Below, piece after piece: positions 1-7,843 of a stretch of 64,000 nucleotides of DNA; the first letter of the stretch is position 1; each line of letters starts with the position of its first letter. The position numbers were made by a program, and so were the translations under genes. Source of the stretch: Natronoarchaeum mannanilyticum (lineage in GTDB: Archaea > Halobacteriota > Halobacteria > Halobacteriales > Natronoarchaeaceae); the NCBI RefSeq assembly GCF_039522665.1, contig NZ_BAAADV010000001.1:1073226-1137225 (forward strand), in the 5' to 3' direction. Below the pieces are notes generated by a model. It ran no database searches. It was not told the DNA's origin and saw only the letters and a list, made by a program, of their open reading frames with translations.

Positions 1-1
1 G

Positions 2-565
2 ACCCAGTCGGTCGCCGCGAACCGCTACTTCAGCACCGGCGTCCAGGTCGTGCTCGCGTACGTGCTGGTCACCAGCGGTCGATGGGAGGACCTCTGGCCG
101 CTGTTCGGCGGCGCCAACCAGCTGCTGGCCGCGCTCGCGCTGCTGACCGCGACGGTCTGGCTCGCCAACTGGGACGAGACCAAGCAGCTGGTCAGCACCG
201 GCGTCCCGATGGTGGTGATGGCGTCGATCACGGTGCTGGGCTTGCTCTGGCTGGCGCTGTACCAGAACATCGCGGTGAAGCTGCTCGATAGCTCCTGGAT
301 GGCCGACGCGACCGTGCTCGATCTGGTCGGGACGTCCCTGCAGATCGTCATCGCGTTCGTGCTCGTGGGATTGGCGCTGTCGCTGGTCAGGATGGGGTAC
401 AGCAACATCCAGCGCGTCCGGACGGGCGGGGAAGTGGCAGCGGCCGACGGCGGCGAGCCAGGCGAAGGTGAGAGATCCTTCGGATCTCGAACGTCGATAG
501 ACGAGCAACGCGAGTCTATCGGAAGTTCGGACGAGCGAAGCGAGTCCGAAGGAAGCGACGACTGA
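2..565 (+). CDS. cstA: CstA-family transporter, C-terminal part (cut by window start)
   Basis: The frame is open from the first bases, so only the last 187 residues are present. It encodes at least three hydrophobic segments (around residues 12-57, 70-90 and 113-135) and the motif FGGANQLLAALALL, which is characteristic of the C-terminal half of carbon starvation protein A. CstA proteins import peptides or pyruvate across the cytoplasmic membrane; which substrate this one takes cannot be told. After the last membrane helix the protein has a hydrophilic tail of about 45 residues rich in Ser, Glu, Arg and Asp. The DNA of that tail consists of three successive perfect hairpins (472-488, 495-521, 526-550), so the extension looks like an added element and not part of the ancestral fold. 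A T6 run follows the stop codon. Confidence 0.85.
   Translation, partial: TQSVAANRYFSTGVQVVLAYVLVTSGRWEDLWPLFGGANQLLAALALLTATVWLANWDETKQLVSTGVPMVVMASITVLGLLWLALYQNIAVKLLDSSWMADATVLDLVGTSLQIVIAFVLVGLALSLVRMGYSNIQRVRTGGEVAAADGGEPGEGERSFGSRTSIDEQRESIGSSDERSESEGSDD
472..488. repeat. Intragenic hairpin in the cstA tail
   Basis: Perfect 7-nt arms GAGATCC and GGATCTC flank the loop TTC, inside the reading frame of the CstA tail. It is the first of three hairpins in about 80 nt. Confidence 0.7.
495..521. repeat. Intragenic palindromic element in the cstA tail (27 nt)
   Basis: Arms CGATAGAC and GTCTATCG (8 nt, perfect) flank an 11-nt loop, GAGCAACGCGA. The loop and its reading frame (Asp-Glu-Gln-Arg-Glu-Ser) resemble the elements at 526-550 and 42500-42524. 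Confidence 0.75.
526..550. repeat. Intragenic palindromic element in the cstA tail (25 nt)
   Basis: Arms TTCGGAC and GTCCGAA (7 nt, perfect) flank the 11-nt loop GAGCGAAGCGA. The same loop with different arms occurs at 42500-42524 in a histidine kinase, in the same frame (Asp-Glu-Arg-Ser-Glu-Ser). Confidence 0.8.
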
Positions 566-592
566 CCGTCGGCGTCCCCACGCCGGACGCCG

Positions 593-598
593 TTTTTT
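593..598 (+). terminator. Poly-T run after cstA
   Basis: Six consecutive T residues lie about 30 nt after the cstA stop codon, in the short gap before a convergent gene. Archaeal RNA polymerase terminates at such U-tracts, so this is a plausible terminator. No experimental support is visible. Confidence 0.4.
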
Positions 599-611
599 CG
601 CCGGCGACCAA

Positions 612-1214
612 CTACAGCTGTAGCCGTCGCTTGAGCAGATCGAGCAGCCCCGGCTCGGCGCGCTCGATCGACTCCCACGTCGCGAACGCCGACCGAACGT
701 CCGCGTTCTCGCTGGCGACGAGTTCCTCGTCCGAAGGCGCCGTGACGACGAGGTTGATCTCGTAGTGGCCGTGGTAACCGAACTTGATGAGCGTCCGGTC
801 GCGAAAGTCCTCGACGAACGATCGAACGTCGTCGGTGAGCACCGGCGGAACGAGGACGACGGTGAACTCGGTTCCGTAGTGTTCCTCGTCGGGCTCGATC
901 CAGTCGTCGGCCAGATCGTGACAGAAGTCGACGAGATGCTCCAGTTCGGCGACGTACAGCGCGTCGACCCGGCGGACGAACAGGTGCTCGTGGACCTCGT
1001 GCTGGGCGAACGAGATCGAGGGATGCAGGAAGTGCTTCCGGCTCTCCATGTCCATCCGGCCGTACAGCTCGAACGGCTCGTCCCGGATCGTCACGTCGCG
1101 CGCCAGATCGTAGTTGTGCGCGAGCCGGTCGGCGGCGTCGTCGAGGTACTCGTCGTCCCACTCGGGCGGCGAGTCGGTCGTCGGCGGCGGGCGTTCGACG
1201 GCGGAGGGCGCCAT
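612..1214 (-). CDS. Conserved haloarchaeal hypothetical protein
   Basis: A soluble acidic protein of 200 residues with no signal peptide or membrane helix. I do not recognise a named domain. The body contains several His/Trp/Tyr-rich stretches (for example HPSISFAQHEVHEHLFVRR near residue 67). The reading frame stays open upstream, but the ATG at 1214 was chosen because a TATA-like box (CTATATATGG on the minus strand, about 1238-1247) lies some 27 nt before it, which fits a leaderless haloarchaeal transcript. The gene is convergent with cstA. No function can be assigned. Confidence 0.75.
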   Translation of the reverse strand: MAPSAVERPPPTTDSPPEWDDEYLDDAADRLAHNYDLARDVTIRDEPFELYGRMDMESRKHFLHPSISFAQHEVHEHLFVRRVDALYVAELEHLVDFCHDLADDWIEPDEEHYGTEFTVVLVPPVLTDDVRSFVEDFRDRTLIKFGYHGHYEINLVVTAPSDEELVASENADVRSAFATWESIERAEPGLLDLLKRRLQL

Positions 1215-1404
1215 GTGTAAACTGTGATCGAACCACCATATATAGCTGACAGCGGCGTCTCCCGGCGCGAAACGCGACGCCCCCGCGTATCGGGATGACC
1301 GGCGTCGAGACGCCGAAACTCGGCCGAGAAAACGGGGCGAGTTCTGGTCGGCGCTCGGCGGCGCTGAAAACTTTACCAGATTGCGGTCCATAGTCACACA
1401 CAGC

Positions 1405-1617
1405 ATGGGGGAGAAACGGACGGAAGCCTGCGGCCGCTGTGGCATCAGCTCGGCCGTCGACGCGAGCGACGGGGACGGCGAGCGCGACCCGTTCGGTGAC
1501 GAGCGCATCGAGGTCGACGAGCGCGATGCCCGCGCGGCGATGCGACTCCAGGTCGCCGCCGGCCGGCTCAAACGACGCCTCGACGAGCTCGCGACCCGGC
1601 TGACGTACGGGCGGTGA
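1405..1617 (+). CDS. Small hypothetical protein, 70 aa
   Basis: A small acidic protein starting at the ATG at 1405. It has a single Cys-x-x-Cys pair near the N-terminus (ACGRCG, residues 8-13) and a C-terminal half that is probably helical (VDERDARAAMRLQVAAGRL). One CxxC alone is not enough for a complete zinc ribbon, although a dimer could share the site. It stands alone between divergent neighbours and has the local codon usage (G/C third positions). A longer version from TTG at 1381 is possible but less likely. Function unknown. Confidence 0.5.
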   Translation: MGEKRTEACGRCGISSAVDASDGDGERDPFGDERIEVDERDARAAMRLQVAAGRLKRRLDELATRLTYGR

Positions 1618-1751
1618 CGGCGCGGTGATGGCGAGTCGACAGTGGCGTTCGACCGCCGGAACCAAACCACGTCGGCACGGCGAGCGGGCGGTCCCTACGC
1701 ACCGGGGGCAAAGCGTTTAACCGCCCGTGTCCTTAGCGGCTACTCAACGGC

Positions 1752-2465
1752 ATGGAAGAGAGCATCTCCGGGTTCAAGATCCGCGGGGCGTGGGGCGATG
1801 TCGTCGAACACGGCGAGCGGATCACCCGGGCGCTGCGCGACGTCGACGCCAACGAGTCCGCGGGCGAGCCGAGCTACCCGGACGCGTTCGCCGAGTGGGA
1901 CGAGTGGCGACCCAAATCCCACGAGCGCATCGAAGAGGACGTCAGCGAGAAAACGGCCGACCAGGCCAGCGTCAAGGAGGGAAAAGGCGAACAGGCCGGC
2001 AAGAACCCCGACGAGGACATCCGCACCGCGGGGGAGAAGCTCAGCGAGTCCTACGAGAAACTCGACGAGGACGACGCCAACGGCGCGGTCGACAAGTGGG
2101 GCGAGTCGATCGAGTACGTCGCCCGCGCGGCCGACTCGGCGGGCCGCAAAGCGCTCCGGTCCGTGGAGAACACCGTCTACCAGCGCGTGATGACCCAGCT
2201 CGCGCCGTACTACTTCGACAACGAGCTGATCAGCGCGAACCTCCAGCGCTCGACACGCAGCGACGAGGAGGTGTTCGTCTTCGAGGTCAACGTCAACGAC
2301 GACGAGCTCAAAGAGGAGGTGTCCTCCCGGCTCGCCGAGTACGAGGACGAGATCGACCGCTGGCACGTCGACACCGAGAAGGACACCGACGTCGCCGCGG
2401 CCGCGGAAGGCGTCGAACCGCCCGAGGAGGAGACCGACGGTCGATCGAAGCCGTCGTCGAACTGA
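1752..2465 (+). CDS. DUF5828-like conserved haloarchaeal protein
   Basis: A 237-residue, highly acidic soluble protein beginning MEESISGFKIRGAWGDVVEH, which I recognise as the start of a conserved haloarchaeal family (DUF5828, from memory). Residues 70-100 are Lys/Glu/Gly-rich and probably flexible. Residues 105-205 look helical and better conserved (APYYFDNELISANLQRS). The C-terminus is a disordered acidic tail. A TATA-like GTTTAA near 1715-1720 lies about 35 nt before the ATG. No biochemical role is known to me. Confidence 0.8.
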   Translation: MEESISGFKIRGAWGDVVEHGERITRALRDVDANESAGEPSYPDAFAEWDEWRPKSHERIEEDVSEKTADQASVKEGKGEQAGKNPDEDIRTAGEKLSESYEKLDEDDANGAVDKWGESIEYVARAADSAGRKALRSVENTVYQRVMTQLAPYYFDNELISANLQRSTRSDEEVFVFEVNVNDDELKEEVSSRLAEYEDEIDRWHVDTEKDTDVAAAAEGVEPPEEETDGRSKPSSN

Positions 2466-2529
2466 CCCCGGCGACCGCTTCCGCGATGCTTCCCGATAGT
2501 TTTATCATCATTTCTCTGAACCATTCGGT

Positions 2530-3771
2530 ATGCGAACGAGCCGGCGGGATCTGCTCGGAAAACTAAGTGCCGCCGGAGCGACGAGCGTCCTGGCGGGCTG
2601 TGGCGTGAAAACGACATGCGGCTGCGCTCCGCCGCCGGGGCGCGGCGACGCGATGCTCTGGCACGCGATGAGTGAGTCAAGGACCGAGACGTTCGAGGAG
2701 AGCCTCGAAATGTACAACGAGGCGAAAGACGTGAAGATCGTCACCGAAGAAAACGGCGACCTCCGGAGCGCCGTCACGACCAGGTTGGCCGCCGGTGACG
2801 GCCCCGAGATGTACCGCTGGACCCAGAACTGGACGGGCGGGCACTGGGAGCGCGATTTCCTGTACGACGCCAGCGACGACCTCAAGGTCGATCCCGCCGA
2901 TCAGTTCAGTTCGCCCGCGGTCGAGGCGATCACGGTCGGCCCGGACGACGCCGTCGTCGGGCTGCCGGTCGCCAGCCAGACGGTCGGGCTGTTGTACAAC
3001 GAGGACATGGTCGATGAACCCCCGGAGACGTTCGACGAGATGGAGTCGATCATGCAGGAGCACAACGACCCCACCCAGGGCAAGTTCGGCCTCTCGCACC
3101 CGATCGACGCCTACTTCGCCAGCGCCTGGCTGCACGCCTTCGGCGGTTACTACCTCCAAATCGACGAAAACGGCGAGGGAGAAACCGGAGTAGATCTCGA
3201 CGCGACCAAGCGCGGGATGGAGTTCCTCCGCGACCGCATCTGGCCGTACGTCGCACTGGGTCTGGACCGCGAATCCCAGCGAGACGTGTTCCGGAACGAA
3301 AACGCGCCGCTGGCGATCAACGGTCCCTGGGCGATCGGGGCCTTCGAGGACAGCGGCCTCGACGTCGGCGTCGCTCCGTTACCCGCCATCGACGGCCACG
3401 CGCCCGCGCCGTACACGGGCACCTCGATGTGGTACTTCTCGGCCCGCATGGCCGACGACGCCGAGCGCCGCGACGCGGCGCTGGAGTACGCCGAGTGGAT
3501 TTCGACGAGCAGGGAGCGACAGCTGGCGCACGCACGGGCCCACGGCTCGGTTCCGGTAGTCGACTCGATCAGCGACGACAGTCTCGGCGAACAAGTTGCC
3601 GGGTTCAAACGCTCCTACGAGAGCGGGATCCCGATACCGAGCCACCGGCGGATGAACGAGGTCTGGGCGCCCGTCGAGGACGCAATCTACGCGGTACTAC
3701 AGGACAGCGCAGATATCGACTCACGGTTCGACGAAGCCGCCGCGACGATCCGATCGAACTGGCGGCAGTGA
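2530..3771 (+). CDS. Extracellular solute-binding lipoprotein (family 1 type), orphan
   Basis: A 413-residue protein with a Tat signal (Arg5-Arg6 in TSRRDLLGKL) and a lipobox LAGC with Cys24, so it is probably exported folded and lipid-anchored outside the cell. The mature part resembles ABC-transporter binding proteins of the sugar type, including a YNEDMVDEPPETFDEM stretch typical of the family and Trp/Tyr-rich segments likely to line a carbohydrate pocket. Just after the lipobox is an unusual short Cys/Pro-rich stretch (KTTCGCAPPP). No permease or ATPase gene lies next to it, so its partners must be elsewhere or it acts alone. A TATA-like TTTTATC lies about 28 nt before the start codon. 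Confidence 0.8.
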   Translation: MRTSRRDLLGKLSAAGATSVLAGCGVKTTCGCAPPPGRGDAMLWHAMSESRTETFEESLEMYNEAKDVKIVTEENGDLRSAVTTRLAAGDGPEMYRWTQNWTGGHWERDFLYDASDDLKVDPADQFSSPAVEAITVGPDDAVVGLPVASQTVGLLYNEDMVDEPPETFDEMESIMQEHNDPTQGKFGLSHPIDAYFASAWLHAFGGYYLQIDENGEGETGVDLDATKRGMEFLRDRIWPYVALGLDRESQRDVFRNENAPLAINGPWAIGAFEDSGLDVGVAPLPAIDGHAPAPYTGTSMWYFSARMADDAERRDAALEYAEWISTSRERQLAHARAHGSVPVVDSISDDSLGEQVAGFKRSYESGIPIPSHRRMNEVWAPVEDAIYAVLQDSADIDSRFDEAAATIRSNWRQ

Positions 3772-3836
3772 CGCCGGCGAACTCACGGCGCTCGGTCGGT
3801 AGGCACTTGTAGGGGCCGGCGGTAGTACGCCGATAG

Positions 3837-5018
3837 ATGGTCGACGCCGCGACGCTGGCGACGCTTCTGGTTGCGGGGCTGGCGAGTATGTTCATGGCCT
3901 GGGCGATCGGCGCCGGCTCCAGCGGGTCGACCCCGTTCGCGCCGGCGGTCGGCGCCAACGCGATTTCGGTGATGCGGGCCGGCTTCTTCGTGGGACTGCT
4001 GGGCTTTCTCGGCGCCGTATTGCAGGGCGCGAACGTCTCCGAAGCGGTCGGACGAGAGCTGATCGGCGGCGTCTCGCTGACCCCTACGGCGGCGACGCTC
4101 GCGCTGATCATCGCGGCGACGCTGGTCGCGATCGGCGTGTTTACCGGCTATCCCATCGCGACGGCCTTCACCGTCACCGGCGCGGTCGTCGGCGTCGGGC
4201 TGGCGATGGGCGGCGATCCCGCGTGGGCGAAGTACCGCGAGATCGGCGCGCTGTGGATCCTGACGCCGTTCGTCGGCGGGGGGATCGCCTACGTGACGGC
4301 GAAGACGCTGCGAAACGACTCGTGGGACGAGCAGGCGACGGTACCGGTGCTCGCCGGGCTGGTCGGCGTGATCCTCGCGAACGTCGAGTTCGTCGTGCTC
4401 GGCCCGCCGGGCGAGGGCGCCACGATCGCCCAGACGATCGCCGGCCCGCTGCCGCTGTCACCGATCGCCGGGCAGGCCGTCGCGACGCTCGCGCTCGGCG
4501 CGTTGTCGGGACTGGCGCTGTATCGCGACCTGCGCGTCGACGCCGACCGCGGACAGCGCCGGTTCCTGCTCGTGATGGGCGGACTCGTTGCGTTCTCCGC
4601 GGGCGGGAGTCAGGTCGGACTGGCCGTCGGACCGATGCTCCCGCTGGTCGAACCGCGGGGCGTGCCGGTGACCGCCGCGCTGGTCGGCGGCGGGCTCGGG
4701 CTGCTCGTCGGCTCCTGGACGGGCGCGCCGCGGATGATCAAGGCGATCGCGCAGGACTACTCCTCGCTGGGGCCGCGCCGGTCGATCGCCGCGCTGATCC
4801 CCTCGTTCGCGATCGCTCAGACCGCCGTCTTCTTCGGCATCCCCGTCTCCTTCAACGAGATCATCGTCAGTTCGATCATCGGCAGCGGCTACGCCGCGGG
4901 CGGGGGCGGCGTCAGCGCGAGCAAGATGGGGTACACGGTGTTCGCGTGGATCGCATCGCTCGTCGGCGCGATCGTCGTCGGATACGCGGGATACACCGGC
5001 GTTTCGCTGCTGTTCTGA
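3837..5018 (+). CDS. Inorganic phosphate transporter, PiT family
   Basis: A 393-residue membrane protein with about ten hydrophobic segments. The N-terminal signature GSSGSTPFAPAVGANA (about residues 29-44) and a second related half near residues 340-365 (GGGGVSASKMGY) match the duplicated PHO4 architecture of PiT carriers, which bring in phosphate with a cation. The gene is preceded by a short gap and followed by a convergent small zinc-ribbon gene. No PhoU-like partner lies beside it, although such a partner is common in other archaea. The substrate could also be sulfate, as for some family members, but phosphate is the usual one. Confidence 0.87.
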   Translation: MVDAATLATLLVAGLASMFMAWAIGAGSSGSTPFAPAVGANAISVMRAGFFVGLLGFLGAVLQGANVSEAVGRELIGGVSLTPTAATLALIIAATLVAIGVFTGYPIATAFTVTGAVVGVGLAMGGDPAWAKYREIGALWILTPFVGGGIAYVTAKTLRNDSWDEQATVPVLAGLVGVILANVEFVVLGPPGEGATIAQTIAGPLPLSPIAGQAVATLALGALSGLALYRDLRVDADRGQRRFLLVMGGLVAFSAGGSQVGLAVGPMLPLVEPRGVPVTAALVGGGLGLLVGSWTGAPRMIKAIAQDYSSLGPRRSIAALIPSFAIAQTAVFFGIPVSFNEIIVSSIIGSGYAAGGGGVSASKMGYTVFAWIASLVGAIVVGYAGYTGVSLLF

Positions 5019-5053
5019 GAGCGCGCCGCAAAGAAAGTAGAAGGGTACTGCCG

Positions 5054-5185
5054 CTACGACGAGCGCCACGGCGCGACGCCGTCGTCGAGTTCTCCGCCGC
5101 AATCCGGACAGGTCGCGCGGTACGATACCGGGTGGACGGTCCGTTCGCACTCGCTACAGCTGTACCGTTCTTTTTGTATACTCAC
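5054..5185 (-). CDS. Small zinc-ribbon protein (rubrerythrin-like domain), 43 aa
   Basis: Two Cys-x-x-Cys knuckles (CSEC and CPDC) 18 residues apart make a complete rubredoxin/rubrerythrin-like zinc ribbon in a protein of only 43 residues. The GTG at 5185 is taken as the start because it directly precedes the conserved part (SIQKERYSCSEC). An ATG at 5251 would add 22 unconserved residues. Such one-domain proteins are common in haloarchaea, with unknown roles, perhaps in nucleic-acid or protein contacts. It converges on the phosphate transporter. Confidence 0.7.
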   Translation of the reverse strand: MSIQKERYSCSECERTVHPVSYRATCPDCGGELDDGVAPWRSS

Positions 5186-5404
5186 GTTGGTTTCACCTGG
5201 ATACGACAATGTTCCGGCAGCTATTAATCTTTTTCGTGAACTTTTGTTCATTGTACACCAGTATTACCAGACAGACGCATATACCCAATCTCAACGCTGG
5301 CCGAGCTGCCGTGGATAGTTCTCGCACCGGAACGCCGGCGACGACGAGCGAGGGCTATCCCACGGCTACTCATCGGTCGAAGCCGGCAAAAAGGTCGGAT
5401 CGCC

Positions 5405-6817
5405 TCAGTTGTCGACCGACGTGCCGTTCTCCTCGTCGGCGACGGCCACGTCGTCGTCGTCGGACTCGACCTTCGCTTCTTCGGGCACGTCGAGCTGTTC
5501 CAGCCGGGCCTTCTTGATGCGGGTGTTCTCGACCTCCTCGACGGTGATTCGGGTGCCGTCGTAGGTGATCTCTTCGCCGGCCTCGACCAGTCGGCCAGCG
5601 CGGTTGAACACGAAGCCGGCGACGGTCTCGAACTCCTCGCCCTCCGGGAGGTCGATCTCCAGGGCCTCGTTGACCTCGTGGATGTTGACCTCGCCCTGGA
5701 CGACGGCGCCGTCCTCGACGTACTCGATCGGCTCGTCCTCGCCGCCTTCGAGGATCTCGCCGACGATCTCCTCGACCATGTCCTCCATGGTGATCAGCCC
5801 CTCGGTGGTGCCGAACTCGTCGATGACGATCACCATGTGCATGCGCTCCTCGCGCATCTCGGTGAGCAGCTCGTCGACGTTCTTGGACTCGGGGACGTGG
5901 AGCGTGGGGTTGATCAGGTCCTCGAGCTCGAGCGTCCGCGAGTCGGCCTCGCCGTAGTTAGTGTCCCGAACCAGGTCGCGGATGTGGACGACGCCGATCA
6001 CGTTGTCGAGGCTCCCCTCGTAGACGGGGACGCGGGCGTGCCCGCTCTGGACGCAGGTCTGGAGCGCCTCCTCGACGGAGGCGTCGGCGGGCACCGCGGT
6101 CATGTCGAGCCGCGGCGTCATCACCTCCTTGGCGATGGACTTGTTAAACCGGAAGATCCGCTGGAGCATCTCGCGTTCGTCCTCCTCGATGACGCCCTCG
6201 CGCTCGCCGGTCTCGATCATGTCCTGGATCTCCGAGCGCGTGACGTAGCCCGACTCGATCGCGCTGCCGCCGCCGGTCAGCCGGTTGACCTGCCGGGTGA
6301 GGAAGTCGAACGTGATCACCAGCGGCTTCAGCAGGTACTCGGAGAGCTTCAGCGGGCGCGAGATCGTCAGCGCCCAGGATTCGGTGTGCTCGACCGCGTA
6401 GGACTTGGGCGCGCTCTCGCCGAACAGCAAGACCAGCGCCGTGATCCCGAACGTCGAGACGAGCACCGCGACGATGCCGCTCGTGAGGTACATCCCGACG
6501 AGCGCGGTCGCGATCGACGACATCGCGATGTTGACGAGATTGTTCCCGACGAGGATCGTCACCAACAAGCGGTGAGGGTCTTCCTTGAGCCCTTGAAGCG
6601 TCAGGGCGCCGGGCTTGCCCTCCTCGGCCAGCGACTCGACGCGGTAGTCGGGCAGCGAGAACATGGCGATCTCCGAAGAGGAGAAAAACGCCGAGAGCCC
6701 GATCAGGACGACGATGCACGCCACGCCGAGCACGGCGATCGTCGACTGTGCCAGTTCGATCCCGACAAACGGCACTTCCGCGGCGAGCGGCGCCAACCAC
6801 GAGACAGGTATACCCAT
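5405..6817 (-). CDS. CNNM/DUF21 plus tandem CBS membrane protein (HlyC/CorC family)
   Basis: A 470-residue protein. An N-terminal DUF21 (CNNM) membrane domain with four hydrophobic segments spans about residues 15-200 and contains FFSSSEIAMFSL. It is followed by two CBS motifs (residues about 230-350, including EVMTPRLDM and GVVHIRDLV) and a C-terminal CorC_HlyC domain (about 375-455). CNNM-CBS proteins transport or sense Mg2+ and other divalent cations, with the CBS pair binding nucleotides. The start was set at the ATG at 6817; the upstream in-frame extension has no family match. The last 25 residues are a disordered Asp/Glu tail. Confidence 0.88.
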   Translation of the reverse strand: MGIPVSWLAPLAAEVPFVGIELAQSTIAVLGVACIVVLIGLSAFFSSSEIAMFSLPDYRVESLAEEGKPGALTLQGLKEDPHRLLVTILVGNNLVNIAMSSIATALVGMYLTSGIVAVLVSTFGITALVLLFGESAPKSYAVEHTESWALTISRPLKLSEYLLKPLVITFDFLTRQVNRLTGGGSAIESGYVTRSEIQDMIETGEREGVIEEDEREMLQRIFRFNKSIAKEVMTPRLDMTAVPADASVEEALQTCVQSGHARVPVYEGSLDNVIGVVHIRDLVRDTNYGEADSRTLELEDLINPTLHVPESKNVDELLTEMREERMHMVIVIDEFGTTEGLITMEDMVEEIVGEILEGGEDEPIEYVEDGAVVQGEVNIHEVNEALEIDLPEGEEFETVAGFVFNRAGRLVEAGEEITYDGTRITVEEVENTRIKKARLEQLDVPEEAKVESDDDDVAVADEENGTSVDN

Positions 6818-6999
6818 CGACACGGGTACTTGCCGGGCGGGTGAATTAACTCTTGTGAGGGAAGCCCACGGAACACCCCACCGTTCTGCGGCTGCGACAG
6901 CCGAGCGGCGAGTCCACTCGCACACGTGCTCGATCGACGCGACCGGCAACGACGGCCGTCTGCCCAACGCTTTCACGCGTGCCGTCCCAACTGTACGGT

Positions 7000-7326
7000 A
7001 TGAGCCAGTCCGACCAGCCGATCACGTTCTACCGCCTGCAGGCGTGCCCGTTCTGCGAGCGGGTCGCCCGCACGCTGGACGAGCTCGAACTCGACTACAG
7101 CTCGCGGTTCGTCGAGCCGATGCACTCGCAGCGCAACGTCGTCAAGCGCGTCAGCGGGAAGCGCTCGGTGCCCGCGATCGTCGACGAGCGCACCGGCGTC
7201 ACGATGTCGGAGAGCGCCAACATCGTCGACTACCTCGAGAAGACCTACGGCGCCGAGGGGAGCGAACGGCCGGACGCCGCCGGGGCGACGGGTGCCAGCG
7301 GCGATCCCAGCGGGGGTGACGAGTAG
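7000..7326 (+). CDS. Glutathione S-transferase N-domain / glutaredoxin-like protein
   Basis: A 108-residue thioredoxin-fold protein with the redox motif CPFC at residues 16-19 and the cis-Pro region RSVPAIVD, as in glutaredoxins and the N-terminal domain of glutathione S-transferases. There is no GST C-terminal helical domain. Haloarchaea generally use gamma-glutamylcysteine and not glutathione, so the natural thiol partner is probably different. The stop codon TAG is immediately followed by the ATG of a redoxin gene, so the two are co-transcribed and probably translationally coupled, suggesting a reductant-enzyme pair. The tail after about residue 85 is low-complexity. Confidence 0.82.
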   Translation: MSQSDQPITFYRLQACPFCERVARTLDELELDYSSRFVEPMHSQRNVVKRVSGKRSVPAIVDERTGVTMSESANIVDYLEKTYGAEGSERPDAAGATGASGDPSGGDE

Positions 7327-7836
7327 ATGGAGTTCGACGTCGTCGATCTCGGCGAGGCCGACCACGTCGCGGAGGGCGAGGTCGCGCCCGACTTCACGCG
7401 CCCGCTGGTCAACGAGGAGTACTGGGAGGATCGATCGCTCTCCGACCTGACCGACGAGGGGCCCGTTCTGCTGGTGTTCACGACGATGGACGGCGCGTTC
7501 CCGGCGACGTACGTCTGGAACGAGCTCCGCGACCGGGCGTGGGACGACGAGTACGACGTCGAGATCGTCGGCTGCTCGATCTCGGATCCGTACTCCCACA
7601 AGCGCCTGATCGAGGAGCGCGAGATCGACTACGACCTGTTCTCCGATCCGAAAAACACCGTCGCCGTCGAGTACGGCATCGCCCACGAGCTCGACGGCAT
7701 GACCGGGATCAGCGAGCCCCGGCCCTCGGCGTTCCTGCTCGACGAGGACCGCACCGTGGAGTACGCCTGGGTCAGCGAGGAGTGGCCGGAGTTCCCCGAC
7801 TACGACGAGATCGAGGCCGCGCTCGAGGACGTCTGA
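7327..7836 (+). CDS. Redoxin/peroxiredoxin-like protein lacking the usual peroxidatic Cys
   Basis: A 169-residue AhpC/TSA-like thioredoxin-fold protein (APDFTRPLVNEEYW; VLLVFTTMDGAFPATYVW). Where peroxiredoxins carry Pro-x3-Thr-x2-Cys, this protein has TTMDGAFPATY without Cys. Its only cysteine is Cys83 in VGCSISDP. It may therefore not be a peroxidase of the standard kind, or it may use Cys83. It starts directly after the stop codon of the CPFC glutaredoxin-like gene. The C-terminal SAFLLDEDRTVEYAWV strand region is typical of the family. Confidence 0.78.
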   Translation: MEFDVVDLGEADHVAEGEVAPDFTRPLVNEEYWEDRSLSDLTDEGPVLLVFTTMDGAFPATYVWNELRDRAWDDEYDVEIVGCSISDPYSHKRLIEEREIDYDLFSDPKNTVAVEYGIAHELDGMTGISEPRPSAFLLDEDRTVEYAWVSEEWPEFPDYDEIEAALEDV

Positions 7837-7843
7837 GCCGCGC

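Noticed and set aside
25-1665. A very long frame on the minus strand at the window start
   Set aside because: It runs antisense to cstA and across the promoter of the hypothetical at 612-1214; it is an effect of high G+C, with Arg/Ala-rich sequence and no family match.
5237-5250. Short inverted repeat TGAACTTTTGTTCA upstream of the 43-residue zinc-ribbon gene
   Set aside because: Only 5-nt arms in an AT-rich stretch; it can occur by chance and is not at a telling distance from a promoter.
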